From the NCBI GenBank assembly GCA_013289395.1, contig JABCZY010000011.1, positions 1-34,456 on the forward strand: a DNA stretch of 34,456 nt. Reading direction: 5' to 3'. Below the pieces are notes generated by a model. It was not told the origin of the DNA. It did not search any database and saw nothing but the letters and a program-made list of their open reading frames with translations. The position numbers were made by a program, and so were the translations under genes. This stretch comes from Bacteroidota bacterium. GTDB taxonomy: Bacteria; Bacteroidota; Bacteroidia; JABEUT01. Position 1 is the stretch's first letter; every line of letters begins with the position of its first letter. Positions 8,021 to 16,053 of the stretch are shown here, one piece after another.

Positions 8021-8028
8021 CAAAAATA
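8021..8028 (-). promoter_or_regulatory. -7 promoter box of the sulfotransferase pair
   Basis: On the minus strand this reads TATTTTTG, an exact TAnnTTTG match, 17 nt before the ATG at 8003. It forms a compact divergent promoter region with the box at 8061-8068. Confidence 0.6.
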
Positions 8029-8060
8029 ACAGGTTATATGGTTTATATCCCCAAAATCGC

Positions 8061-8068
8061 TAAGTTTG
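8061..8068 (+). promoter_or_regulatory. -7 promoter box of the lipoprotein gene
   Basis: TAAGTTTG is an exact TAnnTTTG match, 27 nt before the ATG at 8096. The terminal TTG (8066-8068) is in frame with the gene and is a false start candidate. Confidence 0.6.
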
Positions 8069-8095
8069 TGTAAGATGCATGGGGCATTGCTTGCT

Positions 8096-9721
8096 ATGAA
8101 TAAATTCACAAAAATTGTTGCCTTTTTATTATTTATACCATTAATCTGTATTCTGTCGTGCCGGAAGAATTCGGGGCCCTCATGGGACACACAAATATTA
8201 GCCCCCCTTATAAAAACTTCACTTTCTGTCAATAACCTAATAACCAATGCCAATGCGGTTAGTAATGCCGATAGCTCCGTAACATTGGTATTTCGCGATT
8301 CGCTTTACAGCCTAAACATCGATAGCCTTTTTAAAATAAGGGATACCACTCTGATAAACTCTTACGTAAGCCCAATTTCTATACCTATAAACCCTGGCAA
8401 TTCTATAATACCTGGTGGGGGAACGCCCTCAACCACTACCTATCACCTTGGTAGTGTTAACCTGAGCAAGGCAGTTATAAAAACAGGCTTTGTTACATTT
8501 AAAGTAATAAGCACATTGCCACGCGTAACCGATTATACCTATTCTGTGCCAAGTGCAACAAATGGTACACCATTAGCTATTTCTGTCCAGGTTCCTGCAA
8601 GCACTGCTTCAGTAAAAAGACAGGAACGTGATACTACCATATCATTAAGTGGGTACACGGTTGACTTTACCGGTTTAAACCACAACGGATACAATACATT
8701 AATTACAGTTTTAAATGGAATACTCGACCCTGCAGCAGCAGCCTATACCTTAACAAATAATGATTCAGTAATTATTACCGCCCAGTTTTATGGCATGGTG
8801 CCGGAATATGGCCAGGGTTATTTTGGGGAAACGAAAAAAATAATCGGGCCTACGAAATCAAATTTTCCGCTATTTAATGGAATAACAGCCGGAAGCTTAA
8901 ACCTGAAGAGTGCCAGCGTAAACTTTACACTTGAAAATGGCTTTGGGGTTGATGCCCGTTTGTATATTGATTCACTTTACTCTATGAATACACGCCCGGG
9001 CGGAACAAATATTCCCCTTACGGCGAGTATTGTACACAATGCCATTAATATTAATCGTGCTGCAGCAACCATTGATCCACTATCTCCTGTAATACCATCG
9101 GTTCAAACTTTTTCGTTAACAAATGCGAACAGTAACATTGTGCAATGGATCGATAACCTACCAAATGCAATTGATTATAAGTTAGAGCTTACAACTGACC
9201 CACTAGGTAATGTTTCAGGTAACCAGGATTTTGCTTATTACGGTTATGGTATTAAAGCGTATTTAGATGTTTCAGTACCCTTGTTCGTTGCAGCCAATAA
9301 CCTTACCTTGCAAGATACGCTGTCGGTAAACTTTGCAAGTTCCAGCGAAACAAAGCAAGTGAAGAGCGGTACGTTTACGTTGTACGCATCAAACCTTTTC
9401 CCATTCAGTGCTGGTATGCAGGTATATATGCTCAATAGCAATATGCAAATAGCCGACTCTATTCTTATACCGGCTCAAACCATAGCGGCTGGGATTCCTA
9501 ATACCAACGGAATGGTAACAAGCCCTACTAATTCTATATTAACCATACCGCTCGATGCCAATCATGCCAATACCCTGTTCTCATCAAAGAGAATTGTGAT
9601 CAAGGCAGTTTTTAATATGGGCTGCAGCACCTGTACCCCAATTAAATACAGTAAAATTTATAATACTTACCAACTAAATCTTAAGCTGATAGGCAATTTC
9701 GACTATCAGGTTAAGGGATAA
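8096..9721 (+). CDS. Lipoprotein of unknown function
   Basis: A 541-residue predicted lipoprotein. The N-terminus is a lipoprotein signal peptide with lipobox ILSC, putting the acylated cysteine at residue 22, so the mature protein is attached to the outer or inner membrane. The remainder is Ser/Thr/Asn-rich with alternating hydrophobic residues, suggesting an all-beta structure; no catalytic motif was recognised. The ATG at 8096 is chosen because it places the lipobox at the usual distance and lies downstream of the promoter box. The next gene follows after 15 nt and is a predicted outer-membrane barrel, so the two may work as a pair. Confidence 0.78.
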   Translation: MNKFTKIVAFLLFIPLICILSCRKNSGPSWDTQILAPLIKTSLSVNNLITNANAVSNADSSVTLVFRDSLYSLNIDSLFKIRDTTLINSYVSPISIPINPGNSIIPGGGTPSTTTYHLGSVNLSKAVIKTGFVTFKVISTLPRVTDYTYSVPSATNGTPLAISVQVPASTASVKRQERDTTISLSGYTVDFTGLNHNGYNTLITVLNGILDPAAAAYTLTNNDSVIITAQFYGMVPEYGQGYFGETKKIIGPTKSNFPLFNGITAGSLNLKSASVNFTLENGFGVDARLYIDSLYSMNTRPGGTNIPLTASIVHNAININRAAATIDPLSPVIPSVQTFSLTNANSNIVQWIDNLPNAIDYKLELTTDPLGNVSGNQDFAYYGYGIKAYLDVSVPLFVAANNLTLQDTLSVNFASSSETKQVKSGTFTLYASNLFPFSAGMQVYMLNSNMQIADSILIPAQTIAAGIPNTNGMVTSPTNSILTIPLDANHANTLFSSKRIVIKAVFNMGCSTCTPIKYSKIYNTYQLNLKLIGNFDYQVKG

Positions 9722-9736
9722 TTTTATGTTTGCAGC

Positions 9737-10990
9737 GTGAAGAGAACGGTTATCATTTTTCTTACTTATTTAACTTCCTTTACAGTTCATGCACAGTGGA
9801 ACGATGGACTGACCGCGGTTCCGGCCCAGAAAGGCTTTGCTGTTGGTGTATATGGAGATGCTGATTACGCATCGACCTGCCTTACCACTTCATTTGCATT
9901 TAATATTGTGCAGGGTAATTACATTACCAATAGCATGAAAAAACAAGTATCATCTCAGTTACAAAAATTCAACCGGGCTGATGCAGAATTGAATTACGGC
10001 ATGTATGGTGTATGGTATGATGACACACTTAGCAGGAAAAGAGTTTGCAATTTTTTCTTTGCATTACGTCATAAGTCATTTATAAACACCACATTTTCGC
10101 CTGACATTTTTAATCTTGCTTTTTATGGCAATGCCATGTATGCCGGTAAGTCCGCCGTACTCATGCCTTTTTCGCTGAACATGGTTAGCTATCAGCAAGC
10201 CGAGGTAGGCCTGGTATGTACTAACTTTAACGGAAAAGCTGAGTTTGGCATAGGTGTTTCTGTACTTGCGGCACATCAACTATTAACCATCGATGAACGT
10301 AAGGCTTCTTTGTATACTGACTCCTCCGGACAGGAGCTGCAATTCAGTTCCGATGCTCAATCATACAGAAGCGATACCTCAGGCAATGCAGCATATACTA
10401 ATGGTTACGGAGCATCATTAGATCTGTACTTTAAAGCACCTTATAAATTAGGTAAACGTAATGGTACCATTTCGGTTAGCGCCACCGACCTTGGCTTTAT
10501 ATACTGGAATAAAAAATCGATATTCTATAATAAAGACACTTCATATAACTACAATGGTGTAACCATCAATAATATTTCAGACCTGCAAAATGTGAGCCTG
10601 AATGGAACATCAAAGGATAGTTTACAAAACAGGTTTCTGCCGTTTAAACAGAAATCGTTTTTTTATACAATACCTTCTACCTTAAGCATTAATAGTAATA
10701 CCGACTTTGGTAAGTATCACCTGGAACTTGGCTACAATTATATTTTCAATGCTAATATGGTGGGCTATGTTTATGCACAGGGCGATAAATACCTTACCAA
10801 TGGATGGATGACTGCCTTGCAAATAGGTTACGGTGGATATTCTACCTTGAATATGTCTATTATGGTTCAGCGGCAAAGCAAAAATAGTATGTACAGAATT
10901 GTGCTTAACCATATACCGGGCCTTATAGTACCAACCTATTTCGGTGGTGCCGGCCTTTACCTGGAATACTTACACTCTTTTGGGAAATAA
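9737..10990 (+). CDS. Predicted outer-membrane beta-barrel protein (DUF5723-like)
   Basis: A 417-residue protein starting with GTG 15 nt after the lipoprotein stop. It has a signal peptide ending near residue 20 (TVHAQ), then many amphipathic, aromatic-rich strands with Gly/Asn turns, the pattern of a Bacteroidota outer-membrane barrel. The C-terminus (GLYLEYLHSF) resembles a closing strand. The overall look, including the early FAVGVYGDADYAST-like segment, fits the DUF5723 family, but I cannot confirm this without a profile search. Function unknown; surface transport, scaffold or T9SS-accessory roles are all open. A strong terminator follows. Confidence 0.7.
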   Translation: MKRTVIIFLTYLTSFTVHAQWNDGLTAVPAQKGFAVGVYGDADYASTCLTTSFAFNIVQGNYITNSMKKQVSSQLQKFNRADAELNYGMYGVWYDDTLSRKRVCNFFFALRHKSFINTTFSPDIFNLAFYGNAMYAGKSAVLMPFSLNMVSYQQAEVGLVCTNFNGKAEFGIGVSVLAAHQLLTIDERKASLYTDSSGQELQFSSDAQSYRSDTSGNAAYTNGYGASLDLYFKAPYKLGKRNGTISVSATDLGFIYWNKKSIFYNKDTSYNYNGVTINNISDLQNVSLNGTSKDSLQNRFLPFKQKSFFYTIPSTLSINSNTDFGKYHLELGYNYIFNANMVGYVYAQGDKYLTNGWMTALQIGYGGYSTLNMSIMVQRQSKNSMYRIVLNHIPGLIVPTYFGGAGLYLEYLHSFGK

Positions 10991-11012
10991 TGAAAGACCT
11001 GATTTTAGGACA

Positions 11013-11047
11013 TAAAAAAAGCCGTTTCAAAGAAACGGCCTTTTTTA
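11013..11047. terminator. Bidirectional Rho-independent terminator
   Basis: An 8-bp perfect stem GCCGTTTC / GAAACGGC (11021-11028 and 11032-11039) with a 3-nt AAA loop is flanked by an A-run on the left and a T-run on the right. It therefore terminates both the plus-strand barrel gene and the converging minus-strand small secreted protein. Confidence 0.9.
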
Positions 11048-11062
11048 ATAGATTGAGACAAA

Positions 11063-11257
11063 TTATTTCTTGTCAGCAGGAGCTGCAGCTTTCTTGTCGT
11101 CTTTCTTGTCCATTTTCTTGTCAGACTTCTTGTCCATTTTCTTGTCTTCCTTCTTTTCGGTCTTCTTGTCAGACTTTGCAGGAGCAGTTTTGTCTTGAGC
11201 AAATGCAACTGTTCCAAAAGCGAACAGAAGAGCAGCAACGATTGATAACTTTTTCAT
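11063..11257 (-). CDS. Small Lys/Asp-rich secreted protein
   Basis: A 64-residue protein with a clear signal peptide (MKKLSIVAALLFAFGTVAFA, cleaved before QD), leaving a mature chain of about 44 residues made almost wholly of Lys, Asp, Glu, Ala and Pro. It carries tandem DKK-type units, including two copies of a MDKK-(S/D)DKK pattern. It is expected to be disordered and strongly basic. Short Lys-rich exported proteins of this kind are common in Bacteroidota, with no assigned function known to me. It has its own promoter box at 11288-11295 and terminator at 11013-11047, so it is a stand-alone gene. The start was chosen because it begins the signal peptide. Confidence 0.75.
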   Translation of the reverse strand: MKKLSIVAALLFAFGTVAFAQDKTAPAKSDKKTEKKEDKKMDKKSDKKMDKKDDKKAAAPADKK

Positions 11258-11279
11258 TTTTAAATGATTTTGTTGGTTT

Positions 11280-12242
11280 ATGTGGCGCAAAATTATAAAA
11301 ATTTCGGAAATCAAAGCTTTTTTGGCTAAAATATTAATAACAATCTGGTTATTAGTGTGTTTCGCAAATATTTCTACCGCCCAGTACCCAAAAAACTTTT
11401 TCACTCCTGCCACTATTCAAGACAATAACAGGCTCGTACCACTCGTAATAGCGCAGGGCGCATTATATAGTGGTTCCATGGTTGGCCTCAATTTACTCTG
11501 GTACAAAAATTATGCACATTCATCATTTCATCTTTTCAACGATAACGGCGAATGGCTACAAATGGACAAGTTCGGCCACACACTAACCGCTTACACATTA
11601 AGCAGAATAATGACGGCCCTTTATTCATGGAGCGGGCTCAACCGTTCCTCATCAGCCAATTATGGTTCGGCACTAGCAATGGCATACCAAACCAATATTG
11701 AAGTATTCGATGGATTTTCGAGCGCATGGGGGTTTTCAATTGGAGACATGGTGGCCAATACTGCCGGGGTTAGCCTTTTCGGTGTGCAGGAAGGAGTGTG
11801 GAAAGAACAAAGGATAAGTATGAAAATATCTTTCCACAAAAGCGAATACGCTGAATACAGGCCCGACGAATTAGGATACACTGATTTGGAAAGGAGCATT
11901 AAAGATTACAACGGACAAACGTATTGGTTTGCTATTGCCATTGCATCATTTTTACCAAAAGGAAATAAAGTACCAAACTGGCTTTGCCTCGATTTTGGTT
12001 ATGGCGCAGAAGGTATGGTGGGCGGTAGTGCAAACCCTATACTATATAATAGTAATGGTGATGAACTATTTTTTGACCGCTACAGACAATATTATTGTTC
12101 GCTCGATGTGGACCTTACCCGTATAAACACCAGGTCGAATGCACTAAAAGCCTTTTTCGGAACCGTTTCATTTATTAAAATACCTATGCCCACGGTAGAG
12201 CTCAGCAGGAAGAAATTAAAATTCCACTTACTCTATTTTTAA
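11280..12242 (+). CDS. DUF2279 family exported protein
   Basis: A 320-residue protein with an N-terminal signal sequence (hydrophobic core about 14-33, likely cleavage after STA at 34). The family-like motif QMDKFGHTLTAYTLSRIM (about 94-111) followed by further hydrophobic segments and DGFSSAWGFSIGDMVANTAG matches my knowledge of DUF2279, a Bacteroidota-enriched family of predicted periplasmic or membrane-associated proteins of unknown function. It diverges from the small secreted protein, whose promoter box lies inside this gene's first codons. Its stop shares the TTAA tetranucleotide with the stop of the converging transporter gene. Confidence 0.75.
   Translation: MWRKIIKISEIKAFLAKILITIWLLVCFANISTAQYPKNFFTPATIQDNNRLVPLVIAQGALYSGSMVGLNLLWYKNYAHSSFHLFNDNGEWLQMDKFGHTLTAYTLSRIMTALYSWSGLNRSSSANYGSALAMAYQTNIEVFDGFSSAWGFSIGDMVANTAGVSLFGVQEGVWKEQRISMKISFHKSEYAEYRPDELGYTDLERSIKDYNGQTYWFAIAIASFLPKGNKVPNWLCLDFGYGAEGMVGGSANPILYNSNGDELFFDRYRQYYCSLDVDLTRINTRSNALKAFFGTVSFIKIPMPTVELSRKKLKFHLLYF
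11288..11295 (-). promoter_or_regulatory. -7 promoter box of the small secreted protein gene
   Basis: Minus strand TAATTTTG matches TAnnTTTG exactly and lies 30 nt before the ATG at 11257. A TTTG lies 16 nt further upstream as a possible -33 element. The box lies within the 5' end of the divergent DUF2279 coding region. Confidence 0.65.
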
Positions 12243-13480
12243 GAAGCTCTGTTTGCAATGGCCCTCGAATGTTTTCCTGCTATTATATAGTATAGCCATG
12301 TACCTAACAGGTATAAAGCTGCGGTCATATAGAATATACTAGCGTAATCAACATTATTATTCCTGAGTACTTTAAATGCAATAGCACTTACATAATACCC
12401 GCCCCAGGCAATAGCAAACATAAGGGCACTTATTATTTCGCCATTTCTTTCTCCACCATAAATTATCGACAGCTCTGATGAAAGCGGCCCTGCCATATTC
12501 ATAAATGAATTGCGTATGAAGTATGCAATTACAGCAATTACAATAGCAATAGAATACATGTTATAATATTGTGTGCTTGCCATTAATACCAAAGCTGCAA
12601 CAGCTAATAACTGTATCCAGGTTATAGATGAACGCATGCCTGCAGTTCGTTTTAAATAGGGAATATATAAGGTAGATACAACTATTAATACTGATGATGA
12701 TGAGCTCATAAGTGCAAATGCGCCGGTACTTGTATTGTGAACATGCACAAAGAACAAACCAAGGAATGGAACGGTAAGTCCTGCCCCCAATGAAATAAAT
12801 ATGCAGGGAAGCAGTATATACAATATCCGTTTCCAGTCAAAATCATTGAGCAAATGCACCTTCTTTTTTTGTTCAACAGGAATCTGCTCATCAATTTTTA
12901 CTTTCTGCAAAAAGTAAAGATTCAGAAACCCTATAGCCGCAATAAGTATCAATACATTCCTTTCATTGAAAAGTTCTTTATCTAATTCGTTCAAAAATCC
13001 TACCATCCATCCGCTTATCACAGTGCCCAATGCAATAACAATGTAATGGAGTGATATAGCACTTGTTTGATGCTCAGGTTTTTCATTCCGAATTATATAT
13101 GGCAAAATTGCGACACTAAAAAAAGAAAAGAACACACCAATAAAAAATTGAGTTATATCAATAAGCAATTCATTATAGTATGAAATAGCCAATAAGGATG
13201 CTATGGTGAAGAGAGGCATCAGTATTCCGGTTGCAATAAAAAAACTCTTAAGCTTTCTTCCTTTAATAAAAAAACCCAGCGGAATACTTGTAAGCACTAC
13301 TCCCAAAAAACGGTACGATACACATTGGGCGATCTCACCATCAGTATACTTTGCCACATGCATATACAATGGCAAAATATACAGCAATGCATTTGCCACA
13401 AGCTGAATAAAAAATTCAGCTACTATAATATATAGAATAGGTTTTTGAATAGAGGCATAATCCTTACGGATATCTATCAT
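12239..13480 (-). CDS. MFS transporter
   Basis: A 413-residue polytopic membrane protein with about twelve hydrophobic segments, a cytoplasmic loop between the two halves (Lys/Glu-rich region near residues 197-215) and the general look of a major facilitator superfamily permease. The substrate cannot be told from sequence. Its ATG overlaps the miaA stop by 4 nt (ATGA), so it is the last gene of a pRiA4b-like / miaA / MFS operon. The stop overlaps that of the converging DUF2279 gene. Confidence 0.85.
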   Translation of the reverse strand: MIDIRKDYASIQKPILYIIVAEFFIQLVANALLYILPLYMHVAKYTDGEIAQCVSYRFLGVVLTSIPLGFFIKGRKLKSFFIATGILMPLFTIASLLAISYYNELLIDITQFFIGVFFSFFSVAILPYIIRNEKPEHQTSAISLHYIVIALGTVISGWMVGFLNELDKELFNERNVLILIAAIGFLNLYFLQKVKIDEQIPVEQKKKVHLLNDFDWKRILYILLPCIFISLGAGLTVPFLGLFFVHVHNTSTGAFALMSSSSSVLIVVSTLYIPYLKRTAGMRSSITWIQLLAVAALVLMASTQYYNMYSIAIVIAVIAYFIRNSFMNMAGPLSSELSIIYGGERNGEIISALMFAIAWGGYYVSAIAFKVLRNNNVDYASIFYMTAALYLLGTWLYYIIAGKHSRAIANRAS

Positions 13481-14394
13481 GGCTTTACAGTATCAGTGGC
13501 AGAACTAATATATGTATATATATCTTCAACTTCGTCTGGTGAGAACCACTTTATTTCTTCATCTTTTTTGAACCAGGTAAGTTGCCTTTTAGCATAATGC
13601 CATGTATTTGTCTTTATGTTTTGAATGGTAGTGTTCCAGTCGTTCTTTCCTTCAATGAAGTCAAATATCTCACTATACCCCACTGTTTTTAGAGAGCCGA
13701 GCGCCCTTTGGGGGTATAGCTTCATACATTCTTCAAGCCAGTGGTTGCTTATCATTTGGTCAACCCGCTGTTCTATTCTTTCTCGCAATACTGCTTTATC
13801 AATATTCAAGCCTATCTTACAGACAGAAAAATCTCTGCTAACGGCTTTCTTTTTCCTGAATTGAGAATAAGGCAAACCGGTTTGGTGAATAACTTCAAGT
13901 GCCCGTATAAGGCGGCGTGGGTTTTGCTTATCTACTGTTTCGTAATATACAGGATCCTTTTCCATAAGCTCCTGTTGAATTACTTCAATACCTTTTTCCT
14001 TTAATATACTTTCATATTTTTCCCGCAACTCAAAATCAGCCTCAGGCAATTCATCAAATCCATTACACAATGCTTTTACAAAAAGTCCGGAACCACCAAC
14101 CAGTATTACCTTATCATGCGTTTTAAATAATTCGTGTATACAGGCCAATGCTTCCTTCTCATACTTTCCTGCATTATACTCATCACGTATAGATAGGTTG
14201 TTTATAAAATGATGCGGTACTTGTTGCAGTTCATCGGGTGAAGGCTTAGCAGTTCCAATCTCCATTTCTTTATAAAATTGGCGTGAATCAGTAGATAATA
14301 TCTCTGTTCTGAATTTTGCTGCTACATGTAATGAAAGTGCTGTTTTTCCGACAGCAGTAGGGCCTACAATTGCTACCAGTAATTTAGTTGACAA
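13477..14394 (-). CDS. miaA: tRNA dimethylallyltransferase MiaA
   Basis: A 305-residue enzyme that transfers a dimethylallyl group to N6 of A37 in tRNAs reading UNN codons. The P-loop GPTAVGKT (11-18) and the STDSRQFYKEMEIGTAKP segment (35-52) are diagnostic, as are NPRRLIRALEVI and the C-terminal YAKRQLTWF motif. Length is normal for the family. It starts 11 nt after the upstream acidic-tailed protein and overlaps the downstream transporter by 4 nt. Confidence 0.97.
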   Translation of the reverse strand: MSTKLLVAIVGPTAVGKTALSLHVAAKFRTEILSTDSRQFYKEMEIGTAKPSPDELQQVPHHFINNLSIRDEYNAGKYEKEALACIHELFKTHDKVILVGGSGLFVKALCNGFDELPEADFELREKYESILKEKGIEVIQQELMEKDPVYYETVDKQNPRRLIRALEVIHQTGLPYSQFRKKKAVSRDFSVCKIGLNIDKAVLRERIEQRVDQMISNHWLEECMKLYPQRALGSLKTVGYSEIFDFIEGKNDWNTTIQNIKTNTWHYAKRQLTWFKKDEEIKWFSPDEVEDIYTYISSATDTVKP

Positions 14395-14405
14395 TGCGCG
14401 AAGGA

Positions 14406-15071
14406 TTAAACTTCTTCTTCTTCCTCGAAACCGCTTTCTTCCTCAAAATCTTCCGGGGTCTCTTCTTCTTCAGCAGCTACCATATCCACATCGCCTTCCA
14501 TCTCTTCAGCTGTTTTGGTTCGCAATGCCATAGGCCCTTCCTCAGCTCCTTCTTCTGCTTCGCTAAAGTGTTCTGTTACTTTATGCACGTATTTACCAGG
14601 CTCTTCAACCGGCAATTCATCTTCGTCGTCCTCATCACCCACCAGATCAGCAGGTGTTGTTACTTTATATTGTGCCGGCGCTGTACCATTTGATTTGGCT
14701 ATGCGTGGGTAATCAACCGGTGAATCAGGCAATATTTTTGAAAGTTCAACAAATAACACCCAGCAGGTTCCGTCGGGGTCAAATTCATATACAAACTTCT
14801 GGTGAGGATCATCTACAAACTTGGCGATTTTTGTTTCATGCATCCATGTACCTGCTTGCAAGGCTTTCCGGCTACGCAGTATTCTTATTTCTTTACCCTT
14901 GCGCCATGTATCGTTACTTACATAAAAAGAGGCACTATGGGCATCATCGAAATTAATGGCCTTTTGTATAATAAAATGAAAATCCTCGAAAGTCTGGGTC
15001 GATTTAATTTCAATATCGCGCCAAATACTTTCGTGGTCCTCAAAAAATACCTTAAAGCGATATACTGACAT
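14406..15071 (-). CDS. pRiA4b ORF-3-like protein with acidic C-terminal tail
   Basis: A 221-residue protein. The first ~125 residues fit the plasmid pRiA4b ORF-3-like fold (YRFKVFFEDHESIWRDIEI start, later a FVYEFDPDGTCWVLFVEL segment that parallels the family's F-Y-x-DxGD-x-W motif). From about residue 145 the chain becomes extremely acidic, with long Asp/Glu runs and a poly-Glu C-terminus, probably disordered. The family is found both as transposon or plasmid passengers and as chromosomal genes; function is unknown. Here it heads an operon with miaA, so it looks resident and not mobile. Two tandem promoter boxes lie upstream. Confidence 0.78.
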   Translation of the reverse strand: MSVYRFKVFFEDHESIWRDIEIKSTQTFEDFHFIIQKAINFDDAHSASFYVSNDTWRKGKEIRILRSRKALQAGTWMHETKIAKFVDDPHQKFVYEFDPDGTCWVLFVELSKILPDSPVDYPRIAKSNGTAPAQYKVTTPADLVGDEDDEDELPVEEPGKYVHKVTEHFSEAEEGAEEGPMALRTKTAEEMEGDVDMVAAEEEETPEDFEEESGFEEEEEV

Positions 15072-15086
15072 AGGTGCTGTTTTTTA

Positions 15087-15113
15087 CAAATATAATTACT
15101 ATAAGCAAATATA
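15087..15113 (-). promoter_or_regulatory. Two tandem -7 promoter boxes upstream of the miaA operon
   Basis: On the minus strand TATATTTG occurs at 15106-15113 and again at 15087-15094, both exact TAnnTTTG matches, 16 nt and 35 nt before the ATG at 15071. They may represent two start sites, or one used site and one chance copy in an AT-rich leader. Confidence 0.5.
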
Positions 15114-15151
15114 GAAAATAGATCATTTTCTGCAAACTCCTATCCCGGAAA

Positions 15152-16051
15152 TTATTTCCGCGGGTGAAAACGCAAAATAGCATCGCGCAGGTATTCCCTG
15201 TCGAGATGGGTATATATTTCAGTAGTAGTAATGCTTTCATGGCCAAGCATTTCCTGCACTGCACGCAGGTCCGCACCACCTTCAACCAAATGGGTAGCAA
15301 ACGAATGCCTGAAGGTATGCGGGCTGATGTGCTTATGCAAACCAGCTTGTTCTTTTAGTTTCTGCAAAATGAGAAAAACCATAACCCTCGACAATTTATT
15401 TCCGTTCCTGTTCAGGAACAAAATATCCTCAGCCCCTTTTTTGATACTTAAATGACAGCGAACACCCTTCATATATATACTGATGAATTTTGCGGCTCCA
15501 TTGCCCAAAGGCACGATGCGCTGTTTATTGCCTTTACCTATTACGCGTATATACCCTTCATCAAATGAAACATCTGAAATTTTGATCCCGACTAATTCCG
15601 ACACACGCAACCCACAACAATACAGCACTTCAAGCATCGCTTTATTTCGCTGGCCTTCGGGCTTACTCAGGTCTATCTGCTCTATTATCATGTCAATTTC
15701 TTCCACGCTAAGCACTTCAGGTAATTTCCTGGGAAGCTTCGGAAGTTCTAGCAGATCGGCGGGGTTTTGCTTAATGGCATCTTCCATAAGCAAGTATTTA
15801 TAAAAAGCCCTGATGCCCGATATAAGCCTGGCCTGGCTCCTTGCCACTATCTCTGACTCCCCTATCCAAACCAAAAACTCCTGCAGGTTCTTTAATTCAA
15901 CTTTTTCGGGAGACAGATCATATTTCTTTTCCTCAAGAAATCGCTGAAACATTGCCACATCGTGGTAATATGCTTCAAGCGTGTTTTCAGAAACAGATTT
16001 TTCGAGGCGCAGGTATGCTTTAAAGCCATTCAATGCCGACTTCCAATCCAT
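15152..16051 (-). CDS. Xer-type tyrosine recombinase (XerC/XerD)
   Basis: A 299-residue site-specific recombinase of the size of XerC/XerD, which resolve chromosome dimers at dif with FtsK. The N-terminal SAM-like core-binding domain is followed by a catalytic domain with all expected residues: Arg149, Lys173, His245-x-x-Arg248, His271 and nucleophile Tyr280. The phrasing EVLYCCGLRVSELV and the length fit the housekeeping XerD type better than a phage integrase. It begins 2 nt after the glycosyltransferase stop, so it is co-transcribed with envelope genes. XerC versus XerD cannot be settled here. Confidence 0.93.
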   Translation of the reverse strand: MDWKSALNGFKAYLRLEKSVSENTLEAYYHDVAMFQRFLEEKKYDLSPEKVELKNLQEFLVWIGESEIVARSQARLISGIRAFYKYLLMEDAIKQNPADLLELPKLPRKLPEVLSVEEIDMIIEQIDLSKPEGQRNKAMLEVLYCCGLRVSELVGIKISDVSFDEGYIRVIGKGNKQRIVPLGNGAAKFISIYMKGVRCHLSIKKGAEDILFLNRNGNKLSRVMVFLILQKLKEQAGLHKHISPHTFRHSFATHLVEGGADLRAVQEMLGHESITTTEIYTHLDREYLRDAILRFHPRK

Positions 16052-16053
16052 TT

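Noticed and set aside
10990-11298. 102-codon plus-strand frame rich in Ser and Cys
   Set aside because: It begins in the last codon of the barrel gene, crosses the terminator and is antisense to the DKK repeats, which explains its low-complexity composition.
14406-15071. Mobile element passenger because of the pRiA4b ORF-3 fold
   Set aside because: No transposase, terminal inverted repeats or target duplications are visible nearby, and the gene is in tight operon with miaA.
15146-15160. Palindrome CGGAAAT/ATTTCCG at the xer stop as a terminator
   Set aside because: The loop is too small for the full stem and no T-run follows on either strand.
15152-16051. Phage or island integrase
   Set aside because: Length and motifs fit housekeeping XerC/XerD, and no att-like repeats, tRNA or phage genes are nearby.
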